54,541 nt of DNA, taken from contig NZ_POQS01000004.1 in the NCBI RefSeq assembly GCF_002885955.2, positions 669,289 through 723,829 on the forward strand. Direction: 5' to 3'. Made by a program: the position numbers and the translations under genes. The notes under the pieces are model-generated. The model worked only from the letters and a program-made list of their open reading frames with translations. It was not told the origin of the DNA and made no database searches. The DNA comes from Achromobacter pulmonis. GTDB taxonomy: Bacteria > Pseudomonadota > Gammaproteobacteria > Burkholderiales > Burkholderiaceae_B. This document shows positions 17,851 to 25,935 of this stretch, piece after piece; the stretch's first letter is position 1, and the number at the start of each line of letters is the position of its first letter.

Positions 17851-19281
17851 ATGAAACGCTATGAACGGCTGACAGAAGAAATAACCGCCTCGATCCGCTC
17901 GGGACTGCTGCAGGCCGGCGACCGCCTGCCCTCGGTGCGGCAGACCAGCGCCAGCCGCGGCGTGAGCCCCTCGACCGTATTCAAGGCCTATTACCTGCTG
18001 GAGGCGCGCGGCCTGATCCGCGCGCGCGACCGCTCCGGCTACTACGTGCTGCGCGCGCCGCACGCCGCGCTGCCCGAGCCCGACGGCCTGTCCAGCGCCA
18101 GCGCCGGCCGCCATCCGGTGGACGTCAGCGACAACGTGCTGCAGGTGCTCAACGCCACCCTGCGCCGCGACATGCTGCCCTTCGGTTCGGCCTTTCCCAG
18201 CCCGTCGCTGCTGCCCTACGGACGGCTGGCGAAGTTCATGGCGGCCTCGGCGCAGCGCCTGGACCCCTGGAGTTCCATCGACGACCTCAGCCCCGGCGAC
18301 GCCGCGCTGCGCCGCGCCATCGCGCTGCGCTACCTGGCCGACGGCATGTCGGTGCCGGTCGACGACATCATCATCACCAACGGCGCGCTGGACGCGCTGA
18401 ACCTGAGCCTGGCCGCGGTGACCGAGCCGGGCGATGCCGTCATCGTCGAATCGCCCACCTTCTACGCGGCGCTGCAATCGCTGGAGCGCAACCATTTGCA
18501 CGCCATCGAGGTCGCCACCCACCCGCGCGAAGGCATAGACCTGCAGGCGCTGGAAGCGGCCATCGTGCAACACCATCCGCGCGCCTGCTGGCTCATGACC
18601 ACCTTCCAGAACCCGCTGGGCAGCCTGATGCCGGACGAAAAAAAGGAAGCGCTGGTCGCCCTGCTGACCCGCCACGGCGTGGCGCTGATCGAAGACGACG
18701 TCTACGGCGAGCTGTACTTCGGCGAGCAGCGCCCGCGCCCCGCCAAGGCCTATGACCGCGAAGGCATCGTGATGCACTGCTCGTCGTTCTCCAAGACCCT
18801 TGCGCCGGGCTACCGCGTGGGCTGGGTGGCCGCGGGCCGCTACACGCGCCGGATCATGCGCAACAAGCTGACCACCAGCCTGGCGACGGCCGCGCCCACC
18901 CAGGCCGCCATCGCCGCCTACCTGGAGAAAGGCGGCTTCGACCGGCACCTGCGCCAGTTCCGCCAGGCGCTGGCCCAGCAGCAGGGCGAACTGCTGCAGG
19001 CCATCGCCCGCTACTTCCCCAAAGGCACGCGCGCCACACGGCCGGCGGGCGGCTACTTCGTGTGGGTGGAGCTGCCGGCGGGCATCGACACGCTCAAGGT
19101 CCATCGCGCCGCGCTGGGGCACGGCATCAGCATCGCGCCGGGCCCGCTGTTCTCGGCCTCGGGGGCCTTCGGCAACTTCCTGCGCCTGAACGCCGGCCAT
19201 CCCTGGAACCCGGAGATGGAGCAAGGCATGGCCACGCTCGGCAAGCTGCTGGCTAGTTCGCCGTCGCGCCCGAATCCTTGA
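17851..19281 (+). CDS. MocR/PdxR-type GntR regulator with aminotransferase-like domain
   Basis: 476 residues. The N-terminal GntR winged helix covers about residues 1-70 (LQAGDRLPSVRQTSASRGVS, then STVFKAYYLLEARGLI). The rest is a fold-type I aminotransferase domain with the PLP-binding lysine at about residue 315 in SSFSKTLAPGYRVGW. MocR proteins act as transcription factors that sense PLP or a PLP-bound ligand; enzymatic activity is uncommon. It follows the oxidase genes by 15 bp and is probably on the same transcript, but a link to respiration is not obvious. Its 3' end overlaps the convergent binding-protein gene by 29 bp. Confidence 0.9.
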   Translation: MKRYERLTEEITASIRSGLLQAGDRLPSVRQTSASRGVSPSTVFKAYYLLEARGLIRARDRSGYYVLRAPHAALPEPDGLSSASAGRHPVDVSDNVLQVLNATLRRDMLPFGSAFPSPSLLPYGRLAKFMAASAQRLDPWSSIDDLSPGDAALRRAIALRYLADGMSVPVDDIIITNGALDALNLSLAAVTEPGDAVIVESPTFYAALQSLERNHLHAIEVATHPREGIDLQALEAAIVQHHPRACWLMTTFQNPLGSLMPDEKKEALVALLTRHGVALIEDDVYGELYFGEQRPRPAKAYDREGIVMHCSSFSKTLAPGYRVGWVAAGRYTRRIMRNKLTTSLATAAPTQAAIAAYLEKGGFDRHLRQFRQALAQQQGELLQAIARYFPKGTRATRPAGGYFVWVELPAGIDTLKVHRAALGHGISIAPGPLFSASGAFGNFLRLNAGHPWNPEMEQGMATLGKLLASSPSRPNP

Positions 19282-20230
19282 CCGCCTTGGCCCAGGCCGC
19301 GATCTCGGCCTGGATGAAGGCGCCGAACTCGGCCGTGCTCAGGCCGGAAGCCTGCGCGCCTTCTTCCATCAGACGCTGCTTGACGGCCGGGGAAGCCAGC
19401 GCGCCGCCCAGCGCCTGGTTCAGCCTGGCCACGACCGCGTCGGGCGTACCCGCGGGCGCGACGATGCCGTGCCACGAGACCGCCTTGAAGCCCGCCAGGC
19501 CGGCCTCGGCCATGGTGGGCGTATCCGGCATGGCCGGCGAACGCTGCGGCGAGGTCACCGCCAGCGCGCGCAGCGCGCCCGCCTTGACCTGCGGCAGCAC
19601 GCCGGGAATGGTGGTGAACATGAAGTCGATCTGGCCGCCGATCAGATCCGTGATGGCGGGGCTGCCGCCCTTGTAAGGCACGTGCGTGAACTGCAGGCCG
19701 GCCGCGCTCTTGAACATCTCGCCGGCCAGGTGGCCGGGCGTGCCCGCGCCGGCCGAACCCATGTTGATCCGGTCACCCTGCGAGCGGATGAAGGCGATCA
19801 GCTCCTGCACGTTGGACGCCTGCACCTGCTTGCCGATCACCAGCACGTTGGGCACGGTGGCCAGCAGCGTGACGGGGGTGAAGTCCTTCACCGCGTCGTA
19901 CGAAATGCGCGAGTACAAGGACGGGTTGATGCCGTGCGTGCTGGCGGTGGCCAGCAGCAGCGTATAGCCGTCCGGCGCGGAAGTGGCCACCTGCTTGGCC
20001 GCGATGGTGCCGTTGGCCCCGCCCTTGTTCTCGACGACGATGGTCTGCCCCAGGGTCTTGGCGGCCTCGGCCGCCACGGTGCGCGCCAGGATGTCCGAAG
20101 TGCCGCCGGCGGAATGCGGCACGACCAGCGTGATCGGCTTTTCGGGAAAGGACTGGGCTTGCGCCGCCGGCAGGGCCGGCAGCAGACAGGCGGCCAGCGC
20201 GGCGCGCGCCAGCAGGGAAGTGCGGAACAT
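19253..20230 (-). CDS. Bug/TctC-family periplasmic substrate-binding protein
   Basis: 325 residues with a Sec signal peptide (ACLLPALPAAQAQ, cleavage near residue 25). The mature start, SFPEKPITLVVPHSAGGTSD, and GADGT/VENKGGANG-type motifs are typical of Bug receptors of tripartite tricarboxylate transporters, which are greatly expanded in Bordetella and relatives. It binds a carboxylate in the periplasm. It is the last gene behind tcuA and tcuB, so tricarballylate or citrate is a reasonable ligand guess. No TctA/TctB membrane subunits are adjacent, as is common for Bug genes. Confidence 0.9.
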   Translation of the reverse strand: MFRTSLLARAALAACLLPALPAAQAQSFPEKPITLVVPHSAGGTSDILARTVAAEAAKTLGQTIVVENKGGANGTIAAKQVATSAPDGYTLLLATASTHGINPSLYSRISYDAVKDFTPVTLLATVPNVLVIGKQVQASNVQELIAFIRSQGDRINMGSAGAGTPGHLAGEMFKSAAGLQFTHVPYKGGSPAITDLIGGQIDFMFTTIPGVLPQVKAGALRALAVTSPQRSPAMPDTPTMAEAGLAGFKAVSWHGIVAPAGTPDAVVARLNQALGGALASPAVKQRLMEEGAQASGLSTAEFGAFIQAEIAAWAKAVKDSGATAN

Positions 20231-20273
20231 TGAAGTCTCCTGGTTTCGTTATTGTGGAAAGCGGCGCGGCCGT

Positions 20274-21488
20274 TCAGTCCGAGCCCAGCTGCAGCTTGTT
20301 GGGCTGGCGTTTCTCGATGGCCCACTTCAGCAGCGCGGCCGAACGGTAGATGCCGTGGGCGAACTTGCCGTAGGGCAGCGTCAGGAACAGCGCCATCACC
20401 ACGCCCAGATGGATCGCCAGCAGCAGCGCCATCGCCCCGCCGTCGCGGCCGGCCAGCAGCGCCAGCCCGGTGGCGCTGGTCAGGAACAGCAGCGCGATGA
20501 AGCCGCGGTCCATGGGCTTTTGCGCGGCGTCGCCCTGCTGCGGATGGCGCTTGAGGTTCAGCCACAGCAGGCCGGCCGGCCCGATCAGCAGGCCGATGCC
20601 GCCGGCCGTGCCCAGCAGCACCGGCGCGCTCCAGAACGGATACGGCGCCGGCTGCCCCAGCAGGTAGTGGTACAGCGTGGCCACGCCGGTGGCCGCGAAG
20701 CACAGCATGAAGCCGTAGAAAGTGCAGTGGTGGAAGCGCCGGCGCCACAGCGTGAAGGCGTCGTCCGCGTTGTTGCAGCCCTTGCCGTGACCGCCGTCCA
20801 GGTAGCGCAGGCGCAGCGCGTCATGCGCGGCCTCGGCCACCGCCGCGCCGGACGCCGCCCCCGGGCTGACGTCGCGCCAGAAGCGCGTCACGCCCACGCC
20901 CAGCGCCAGCACGGCCAGGCCGAAGACCACGCCGAACATCAGCGCCAGCGTGTTGTGCGGGAACACGGCGTAGAAATCGCCGGCCAGCGGCTCGTGCAGC
21001 AGCCCGCCGCCCATCAGCGCCGCCAGGGCCAGGAACAGCGCCAGGCCGGCGGCCGTGGCCAGCGACAGGGCCAGGCCGTTGCGCTTGTACAGCCGGCCCA
21101 GCGCCGGCGGCCAGGCATAGTCGGTATAGGTCTGCACCCGCACGCGCGCCATGGCCTGCGGCACGTTCACCGCGAACTCGTGCGGCGGCGCGTACTGGCA
21201 CGCGTGCAGACAGGCGCCGCAGTTGTGACACAGATTGGCCAGGTAATTGATGTCTGCCTTGCCGAACTCCAGGCGGCGCGTCATGGCGGGAAATACCGCG
21301 CAAAAGCCTTCGCAATAGCGGCAGGCGTTGCAGATCTGCATGACGCGCGCCACTTCGGTTTCGTCGTCCGTCAGCGCGCCGGCCTGCGGCTTGGCGCCGC
21401 CATGCCAGTGTATGGTCTGCTCGGTCATGGCCGGCTTCGATCCCGGGAAAGACTGCGCCTCGCGGGCCAAGGCTTCAAGTTGCTTCAT
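20274..21488 (-). CDS. tcuB: TcuB, Fe-S/heme membrane electron carrier for tricarballylate oxidation
   Basis: 404 residues. Two ferredoxin-type Cys clusters near the N-terminus (Cys53, 56, 59, 63 and Cys87, 90, 93, 97) bind two Fe-S clusters. They are followed by about six membrane segments with several histidines suited to heme b. In Salmonella, TcuB reoxidises the FAD of TcuA and passes electrons to the quinone pool. The start overlaps the tcuA stop by four bases (ATGA), the same coupling as in other tcuAB operons. Confidence 0.92.
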   Translation of the reverse strand: MKQLEALAREAQSFPGSKPAMTEQTIHWHGGAKPQAGALTDDETEVARVMQICNACRYCEGFCAVFPAMTRRLEFGKADINYLANLCHNCGACLHACQYAPPHEFAVNVPQAMARVRVQTYTDYAWPPALGRLYKRNGLALSLATAAGLALFLALAALMGGGLLHEPLAGDFYAVFPHNTLALMFGVVFGLAVLALGVGVTRFWRDVSPGAASGAAVAEAAHDALRLRYLDGGHGKGCNNADDAFTLWRRRFHHCTFYGFMLCFAATGVATLYHYLLGQPAPYPFWSAPVLLGTAGGIGLLIGPAGLLWLNLKRHPQQGDAAQKPMDRGFIALLFLTSATGLALLAGRDGGAMALLLAIHLGVVMALFLTLPYGKFAHGIYRSAALLKWAIEKRQPNKLQLGSD

Positions 21489-22894
21489 GTCGTGCTTTCC
21501 GCGTTGTGCCGGGTGCGCGCCGCTGCGGCGGCGGCCCGGGTGCCGGCGATGCGGCCGAAGGCCGTGCCGATGGACATGCCCACCCCGGCCGTATAGCCCT
21601 TGCCCAGCACGTTGCCGGCCATCATTTCGCCCGCGACGAAGAGGTTGTCGCTGGGCACGTCGTTGAAACGGACCGCGGCGGTGTCGTCCACCTTCAGGCC
21701 CAGATAGGTGAAAGTGATGCCGGGCCGCAGCGCATAGCCGTAGAACGGCGCCGTGTCGATGGGCCGCGCCCAGTGCGTCTTGGCCGGCGTCAGGCCTTCG
21801 GTATGGCAGTCGTCCAGCGCCGTGTGGTCGAACTTGCCGACGCGGCAGGCCTCGTTGTATTGGCGGATGGTCTGCTCGAAAGCAACCGGGTCCAGGCCCA
21901 GCTTGGCCGCCAGCTCCGGCAGCGTATCGGCCTTCACGCCCGGAAACACCGGCGGCATGAAGCGGCCCACGGCCTTGGCGTCGATGATGGAATACGCGAT
22001 CTGGCCCGGCTGCATGGCCGTCAGCCGGCCCCAGATGGCGTAGCGCTTGGGCCAGAAATCCTCGCCCTCGTCATAGAAGCGGCGCGCCTCGCGGTTGACC
22101 ACCACGCCCAGCGACACGCAGTCGATGCGGGTGCAGATGCCGCCGTCATACAGCGGCGCGCGCGCGTCGATGGCCACGCAGTGCGACTGCGACGGATCGC
22201 CGATGCCGTCGGCGCCGGCGTCCAGCATGAACTTCAGCAGCACGCCCATGTTGAAGCGCGTGCCGCGGATGAGGAAGTTGTCGGCCGGCCATTCGCCGCG
22301 CTCGTTCTGGCCCCAGGCCTCGCGCAGCCATTCGCGGTTGGACTCGAAGCCGCCCGCCGCCAGCACGCAGGCGCGCGCCTCGATACGCTCGGCGCCGATG
22401 CGCGCGGCCACGAAACGGCCGCCGTCCAGCTCCAGCGCATCCACGGGCGCCTCGTAGCGGATCCGCACGCCCAGCGCCTCGGCGCTGCGGTAATAGGCAT
22501 TGACCAGGGCCTTGCCGCCGCCCATGAAAAACGCGTTGGTGCGCGCCACGTGCAGCGCGCCCGACAGCGGCGGCTGGAAATTCACGCCGTGGCGGCGCAT
22601 CCAGTCCCTGCAGGTCGAGGACTCGCGGATGACCAGCCGCGCCAGGTGTTCGTTGGTCAGCCCGCCCGTCACCTTGAGCAGGTCCTGCCAGTATTCTTCC
22701 TCGGGATAGGCGTCGACCAGCACGTCCTGCGGCGCGTCGTGCATGCAGCGCAGGTTGCGCGTGTGCTGCGAATTGCCGCCGCGCCACTCGCGCGGCGCCG
22801 CTTCCAGCAGCAGCACGCTGGCGCCGGCCTCGCGCGCCATCAGGGCCGCGCACAGCGCCGCGTTGCCCCCTCCTATCACCAAGACGTCGACCAT
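21485..22894 (-). CDS. tcuA: TcuA, FAD-dependent tricarballylate dehydrogenase
   Basis: 469 residues of the fumarate reductase/succinate dehydrogenase flavoprotein type. The FAD-binding Rossmann motif [18 protein letters not shown] is at residues 4-21, and a second FAD contact, [20 protein letters not shown], is near the C-terminus. In Salmonella it oxidises tricarballylate to cis-aconitate. The ribosome binding site (GAGGAAC) is part of a 6-bp inverted repeat at 22901-22918 (GTTCCT/AGGAAC), which could mask it. It lies 77 bp after tcuR on the same strand. Substrate is inferred from the tcuR-tcuA-tcuB context. Confidence 0.92.
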   Translation of the reverse strand: MVDVLVIGGGNAALCAALMAREAGASVLLLEAAPREWRGGNSQHTRNLRCMHDAPQDVLVDAYPEEEYWQDLLKVTGGLTNEHLARLVIRESSTCRDWMRRHGVNFQPPLSGALHVARTNAFFMGGGKALVNAYYRSAEALGVRIRYEAPVDALELDGGRFVAARIGAERIEARACVLAAGGFESNREWLREAWGQNERGEWPADNFLIRGTRFNMGVLLKFMLDAGADGIGDPSQSHCVAIDARAPLYDGGICTRIDCVSLGVVVNREARRFYDEGEDFWPKRYAIWGRLTAMQPGQIAYSIIDAKAVGRFMPPVFPGVKADTLPELAAKLGLDPVAFEQTIRQYNEACRVGKFDHTALDDCHTEGLTPAKTHWARPIDTAPFYGYALRPGITFTYLGLKVDDTAAVRFNDVPSDNLFVAGEMMAGNVLGKGYTAGVGMSIGTAFGRIAGTRAAAAAARTRHNAESTT

Positions 22895-22971
22895 GCCGTT
22901 GTTCCTCTTTCAAGGAACGCACTGTAGCCAGCGCGGCCGCCGGCCGATATCAGCCAGCCGTCAACGGGTCT

Positions 22972-23898
22972 TCATGAATCGTGAAGGGTCACCACCGGCC
23001 ATTTGCCCTCGCGCGCCAACGCGCGCGAGACGTCCGCCAGCACCAGCCGCGCGGCCAGCGCCGCGGGCGACAGCTCGTCCTCGGACAGGCTGGCCAGCAG
23101 ATTCGGGCGGAACAGGTGGGCATCGTCGATGCGCGCCATGTGCAGCTGGCCCGGCGCGATCCGCGCCATGGCCGAACTGGGCTGGATGGTGGCGACGTGG
23201 CCCAGCTGCACCACGTCCATGAGCACCGGCAGGCCATCGACCTCCACCGCCACCAGCGGCGCGTGGCCCGACTGCTGGTAGGCGTGGTTGACCAGCGCCC
23301 GCAGCCCGTGGCGCCCGCTGGGCAGCACCAGCGGCAGGTGCGCGATGGCCTCGATGCGCGTGGTTTCGCCCGGCGGCAGCCCCGGCATGCCGGGCCGGGC
23401 CAGCAGGAACAGCGGCTCGTCCAGCAGCGGCATCACGCTCCAGCGGCGCGCCGACTCGGCCTGGAACACAATGGCCAGGTCCAGCATGCGGCCGTTGAGC
23501 ATGTCGCTCAAATGGCCGGACAGCGCCTCCACCAGGTGCAGGCGGATATCCGGATAGCGCTGGTTCATGGCCTGCACGAAGGCCGCGCCCAGGATGGCGG
23601 CCGTGGTGGACGGCAGGCCCACGCTGACGTGGCCGGCCAGCCGGGCCTGCTGCGCGGCCTGGACGGCGTCGTCGGCATGGCGCAGCGCCAGCTGCGCCTG
23701 CCGGAAAAACGCCAGCCCCGCGTCGGTCGGCTCCACCCCGCTGGCGCTGCGCCGCAGCAGCCGCGTGGCCAGCTCGCCCTCCAGCCGGCTGATCTGCTGG
23801 CTGAGCGCCGACGTGACCATGCCGATGGACTGGGCCGCGCGGCCGATGCTCCCGGCCTCCACGACCCGTACGAAATAACGCAGCTGGCGCAGTTCCAT
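22972..23898 (-). CDS. tcuR: LysR-family regulator, probable TcuR
   Basis: 308 residues. The N-terminal winged HTH (about residues 1-60: AGSIGRAAQSIGMVTSALSQ) is followed by the two-lobe periplasmic-binding-protein-like effector domain. Unusually for LysR genes it is not divergent but reads in the same direction as the tcuAB genes it precedes, as in the Salmonella tcuRABC arrangement. It starts eight bases after the GST gene stop, so it may share that transcript. It probably activates tcuAB in response to tricarballylate. Confidence 0.85.
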   Translation of the reverse strand: MELRQLRYFVRVVEAGSIGRAAQSIGMVTSALSQQISRLEGELATRLLRRSASGVEPTDAGLAFFRQAQLALRHADDAVQAAQQARLAGHVSVGLPSTTAAILGAAFVQAMNQRYPDIRLHLVEALSGHLSDMLNGRMLDLAIVFQAESARRWSVMPLLDEPLFLLARPGMPGLPPGETTRIEAIAHLPLVLPSGRHGLRALVNHAYQQSGHAPLVAVEVDGLPVLMDVVQLGHVATIQPSSAMARIAPGQLHMARIDDAHLFRPNLLASLSEDELSPAALAARLVLADVSRALAREGKWPVVTLHDS

Positions 23899-23905
23899 GA
23901 GCGGC

Positions 23906-24604
23906 TCAGGCCGGTATCGTCAGGCCCCTGGCCACCGCCGCGCGGGCCACGAAGGCTTCCAGCACCCGGCCGACGTTCTTGTAGCGGGAAAACTCCACCA
24001 GCTCGCCCGCGCCGTAAAAGCCCACCAGATTGCGCACCCAGGGCAGGATGGCGATGTCGGCGATGGTGTATTCGTCGCCCATCACCCAGTCGCGCCCTTC
24101 CAGCCGCTTATCCAGCACGCCCAGCAGGCGCTTGGACTCTTCCACATAGCGGTCGCGCGGACGCTTGTCCTCGAAGTCCTTGCCGGCGAACTTGTGGAAA
24201 AAGCCCAGCTGGCCGAACATCGGCCCGATGCCGCCCATCTGGAACATGACCCACTGCAGCGTCTCGTAGCGCCCCGCCGTATCCGCCGGCAGGAACTTGC
24301 CAGTCTTGCCGGCCAGATAGATCAGGATGGCGCCCGACTCGAACAGGCCCAGCGGCTTGCCCTCGGGACCATCGGGATCGAGAATCGCCGGAATCTTGTT
24401 GTTCGGGCTGAGCGAAAGGAATTCCGGCGAGAACTGGTCCTTGGTATCGAAACTGACCCGGTGGGCCTCATAGGGCAGCCCGGTTTCCTCCAGCATGATC
24501 GACACCTTCACCCCATTGGGCGTGGGCAGCGAATACAGCTGGATGCGGTCGGGATGCCGGGCGGGCCACTTCTTGGTGATGGGAAAGGCGCTGAGGTCGG
24601 CCAT
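23906..24604 (-). CDS. Glutathione S-transferase, YghU/YfcG-like
   Basis: 232 residues with the thioredoxin-fold N-terminal domain (IQLYSLPTPNGVKVSIMLEE, with NNKIPAI and the FESGAILIYL glutathione contact) and an all-helical C-terminal domain. Such proteins bind glutathione or glutathione disulfide and often have disulfide-bond oxidoreductase activity. It directly precedes tcuR. A role with tricarballylate is not known; the neighbourhood may be incidental. Confidence 0.92.
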   Translation of the reverse strand: MADLSAFPITKKWPARHPDRIQLYSLPTPNGVKVSIMLEETGLPYEAHRVSFDTKDQFSPEFLSLSPNNKIPAILDPDGPEGKPLGLFESGAILIYLAGKTGKFLPADTAGRYETLQWVMFQMGGIGPMFGQLGFFHKFAGKDFEDKRPRDRYVEESKRLLGVLDKRLEGRDWVMGDEYTIADIAILPWVRNLVGFYGAGELVEFSRYKNVGRVLEAFVARAAVARGLTIPA

Positions 24605-25005
24605 GCGGGGGGCTCCAGAGAGGACGGCGGGAAATTGCTGCGGCTAATCCTAGCGCAAAACCCCGCCTGCCGGTGGCCGGCCGCCGCCGGCTCCGCTACT
24701 TCCAGCGTTGCCGCTGCCGATGCCGTTCGGCCGCGCGCCGGTAGATTGCCCGGTCCCGCGCGAACTCGTACCGCGCGCACGTGGTTTTCATGGCGCCAGT
24801 AATGGCCCACGGTAAACGTCTGCATCACCCGATCGTTCCTGAGCACAGGGCAACGCAGATCGGGAAGATTCCCGTTCTGAGCGCCGCGCCCGATGTGAAA
24901 GAACACGGAGGCATCGCCCCAGGGAACCGTGACCGCGCCGCCCAGCCCGTCATGCACGAAAAAGCGCACTTGCCGGGTATTGCGGTCGAAGCCGACGCTT
25001 CATCC
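24605..25005. other. Region between the T6SS cassette and the GST gene
   Basis: 400 bp without an intact gene. It is mostly filled by the decayed DUF6708-like fragment (24696-24999); the last 90 bp before the GST gene show nothing clear beyond its likely promoter. Confidence 0.6.
24696..24999 (-). pseudogene. Frameshifted remnant of a second DUF6708-like gene
   Basis: Directly after the intact DUF6708 stop, a minus-strand frame begins SVGFDRNTRQVRFFV and continues DGLGGAVTVPW, FFHIGRG and RHENHVRA. These align in order with the intact neighbour (PIALDRKRRLVHVF, DGSILTAPW, FTLGRG, IENAHAHWEF). Near 24775 the match jumps by one frame to YEFARDRAIYRRAAE and then ends at a TAG (24696-24698). A TGA precedes the first matching codon, so there is no start. 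It looks like the C-terminal part of a paralogue left by recombination. Confidence 0.65.
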
Positions 25006-25935
25006 CTAACGCAGGTCCTCGGGATTCATCGACGCGTCCCGCACGTATTTGTCGCCAGGCTCGGGCTGCAGCGTGGCCTCGATCTCGGGGGGGAACGCCG
25101 GGATCTTGCTGGTCCGCATCACCATCCAGCGCATGATGGCGTGCAGGTAGTTGAACGGAATCAAGGTCAGGTACATGAAGCCGGGGCCGCGCGCGTCGTT
25201 GGCGAACACGCGCTCCTTGGAGAAGGCGAAGCTCTCGCGCTTGCCGTCCACCGGCATGCAGTACAGGACCGCGTCCTGCACCGCCTGCGGGCCTTCCTCC
25301 ATGTAGCGGCGCAGGAATTCCCAGTGGGCATGGGCGTTCTCGATGCGGCCCGTGGCGATGCTGAAGGCGAAAGTCTCCTCGACCGTGACGCCGTCCCGGG
25401 CCAGGATCAGGCCGCGGATATCCCAGTTGAACCAGCCCATCGCGCCCTTTCCCCGGCCCAGGGTGAAATAGATCTTGTCCCAGGGCGCGGTCAGGATACT
25501 GCCGTCCAGCCGGAATACGTGCACCAGCCGGCGCTTGCGGTCCAGCGCAATGGGGTACCAGGTCCAGCGGAACATCTCCTTGCACGCGACCCACGCCCCC
25601 GCCGCGGCCAGCGCCGCGCACATCGCCATGCTGATGAAGATGCCCTCCCACAGGCCGTTTTCGTTGGGCAGGTCGTGCGCCAGCAGGATCCAGGCCAGCA
25701 TCAGGATGCCGCCCACGCCGAAGGCCACGCCTATGCCGCCGATCAAGGCGATGAAGCCGCGCCAGCCGTACCAGCGGTCCACCGACAGCAGGGCGTTGGA
25801 ATTCATCCTGACGACGCAAAGCTCGGCATGCGGCGCCACGTCCAGGCGCTTTTTCTGCGACAGGCGGTGTTCGCGGTCGAATTCCGAAAGCGGACGATTG
25901 TCGGGAAACCTGGACATCAGGCCCGAGAAGTCCAT
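25006..25935 (-). CDS. DUF6708 membrane protein, candidate immunity protein for the VasX-like effector
   Basis: 309 residues from the ATG at 25933-25935, which shares one base with the stop of the effector gene (TGATG), indicating coupled translation. Two membrane segments (about residues 55-105) precede a cytosolic domain with PIALDRKRRLVHVF and LTAPWDKIYFTLGRG, the pattern of DUF6708 proteins that accompany T6SS effectors. Because VasX-type toxins form pores in the inner membrane, a membrane protein encoded immediately downstream is a natural immunity candidate; this is inference. The frame is open further upstream but that part lies within the effector gene. Confidence 0.8.
   Translation of the reverse strand: MDFSGLMSRFPDNRPLSEFDREHRLSQKKRLDVAPHAELCVVRMNSNALLSVDRWYGWRGFIALIGGIGVAFGVGGILMLAWILLAHDLPNENGLWEGIFISMAMCAALAAAGAWVACKEMFRWTWYPIALDRKRRLVHVFRLDGSILTAPWDKIYFTLGRGKGAMGWFNWDIRGLILARDGVTVEETFAFSIATGRIENAHAHWEFLRRYMEEGPQAVQDAVLYCMPVDGKRESFAFSKERVFANDARGPGFMYLTLIPFNYLHAIMRWMVMRTSKIPAFPPEIEATLQPEPGDKYVRDASMNPEDLR

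Noticed and set aside
24508..24969. A 153-codon minus-strand frame as an independent gene
   Set aside because: Only its first half resembles a protein family (DUF6708); after about 24775 it turns into low-complexity sequence while the match continues in another frame, so it is better read as a remnant.
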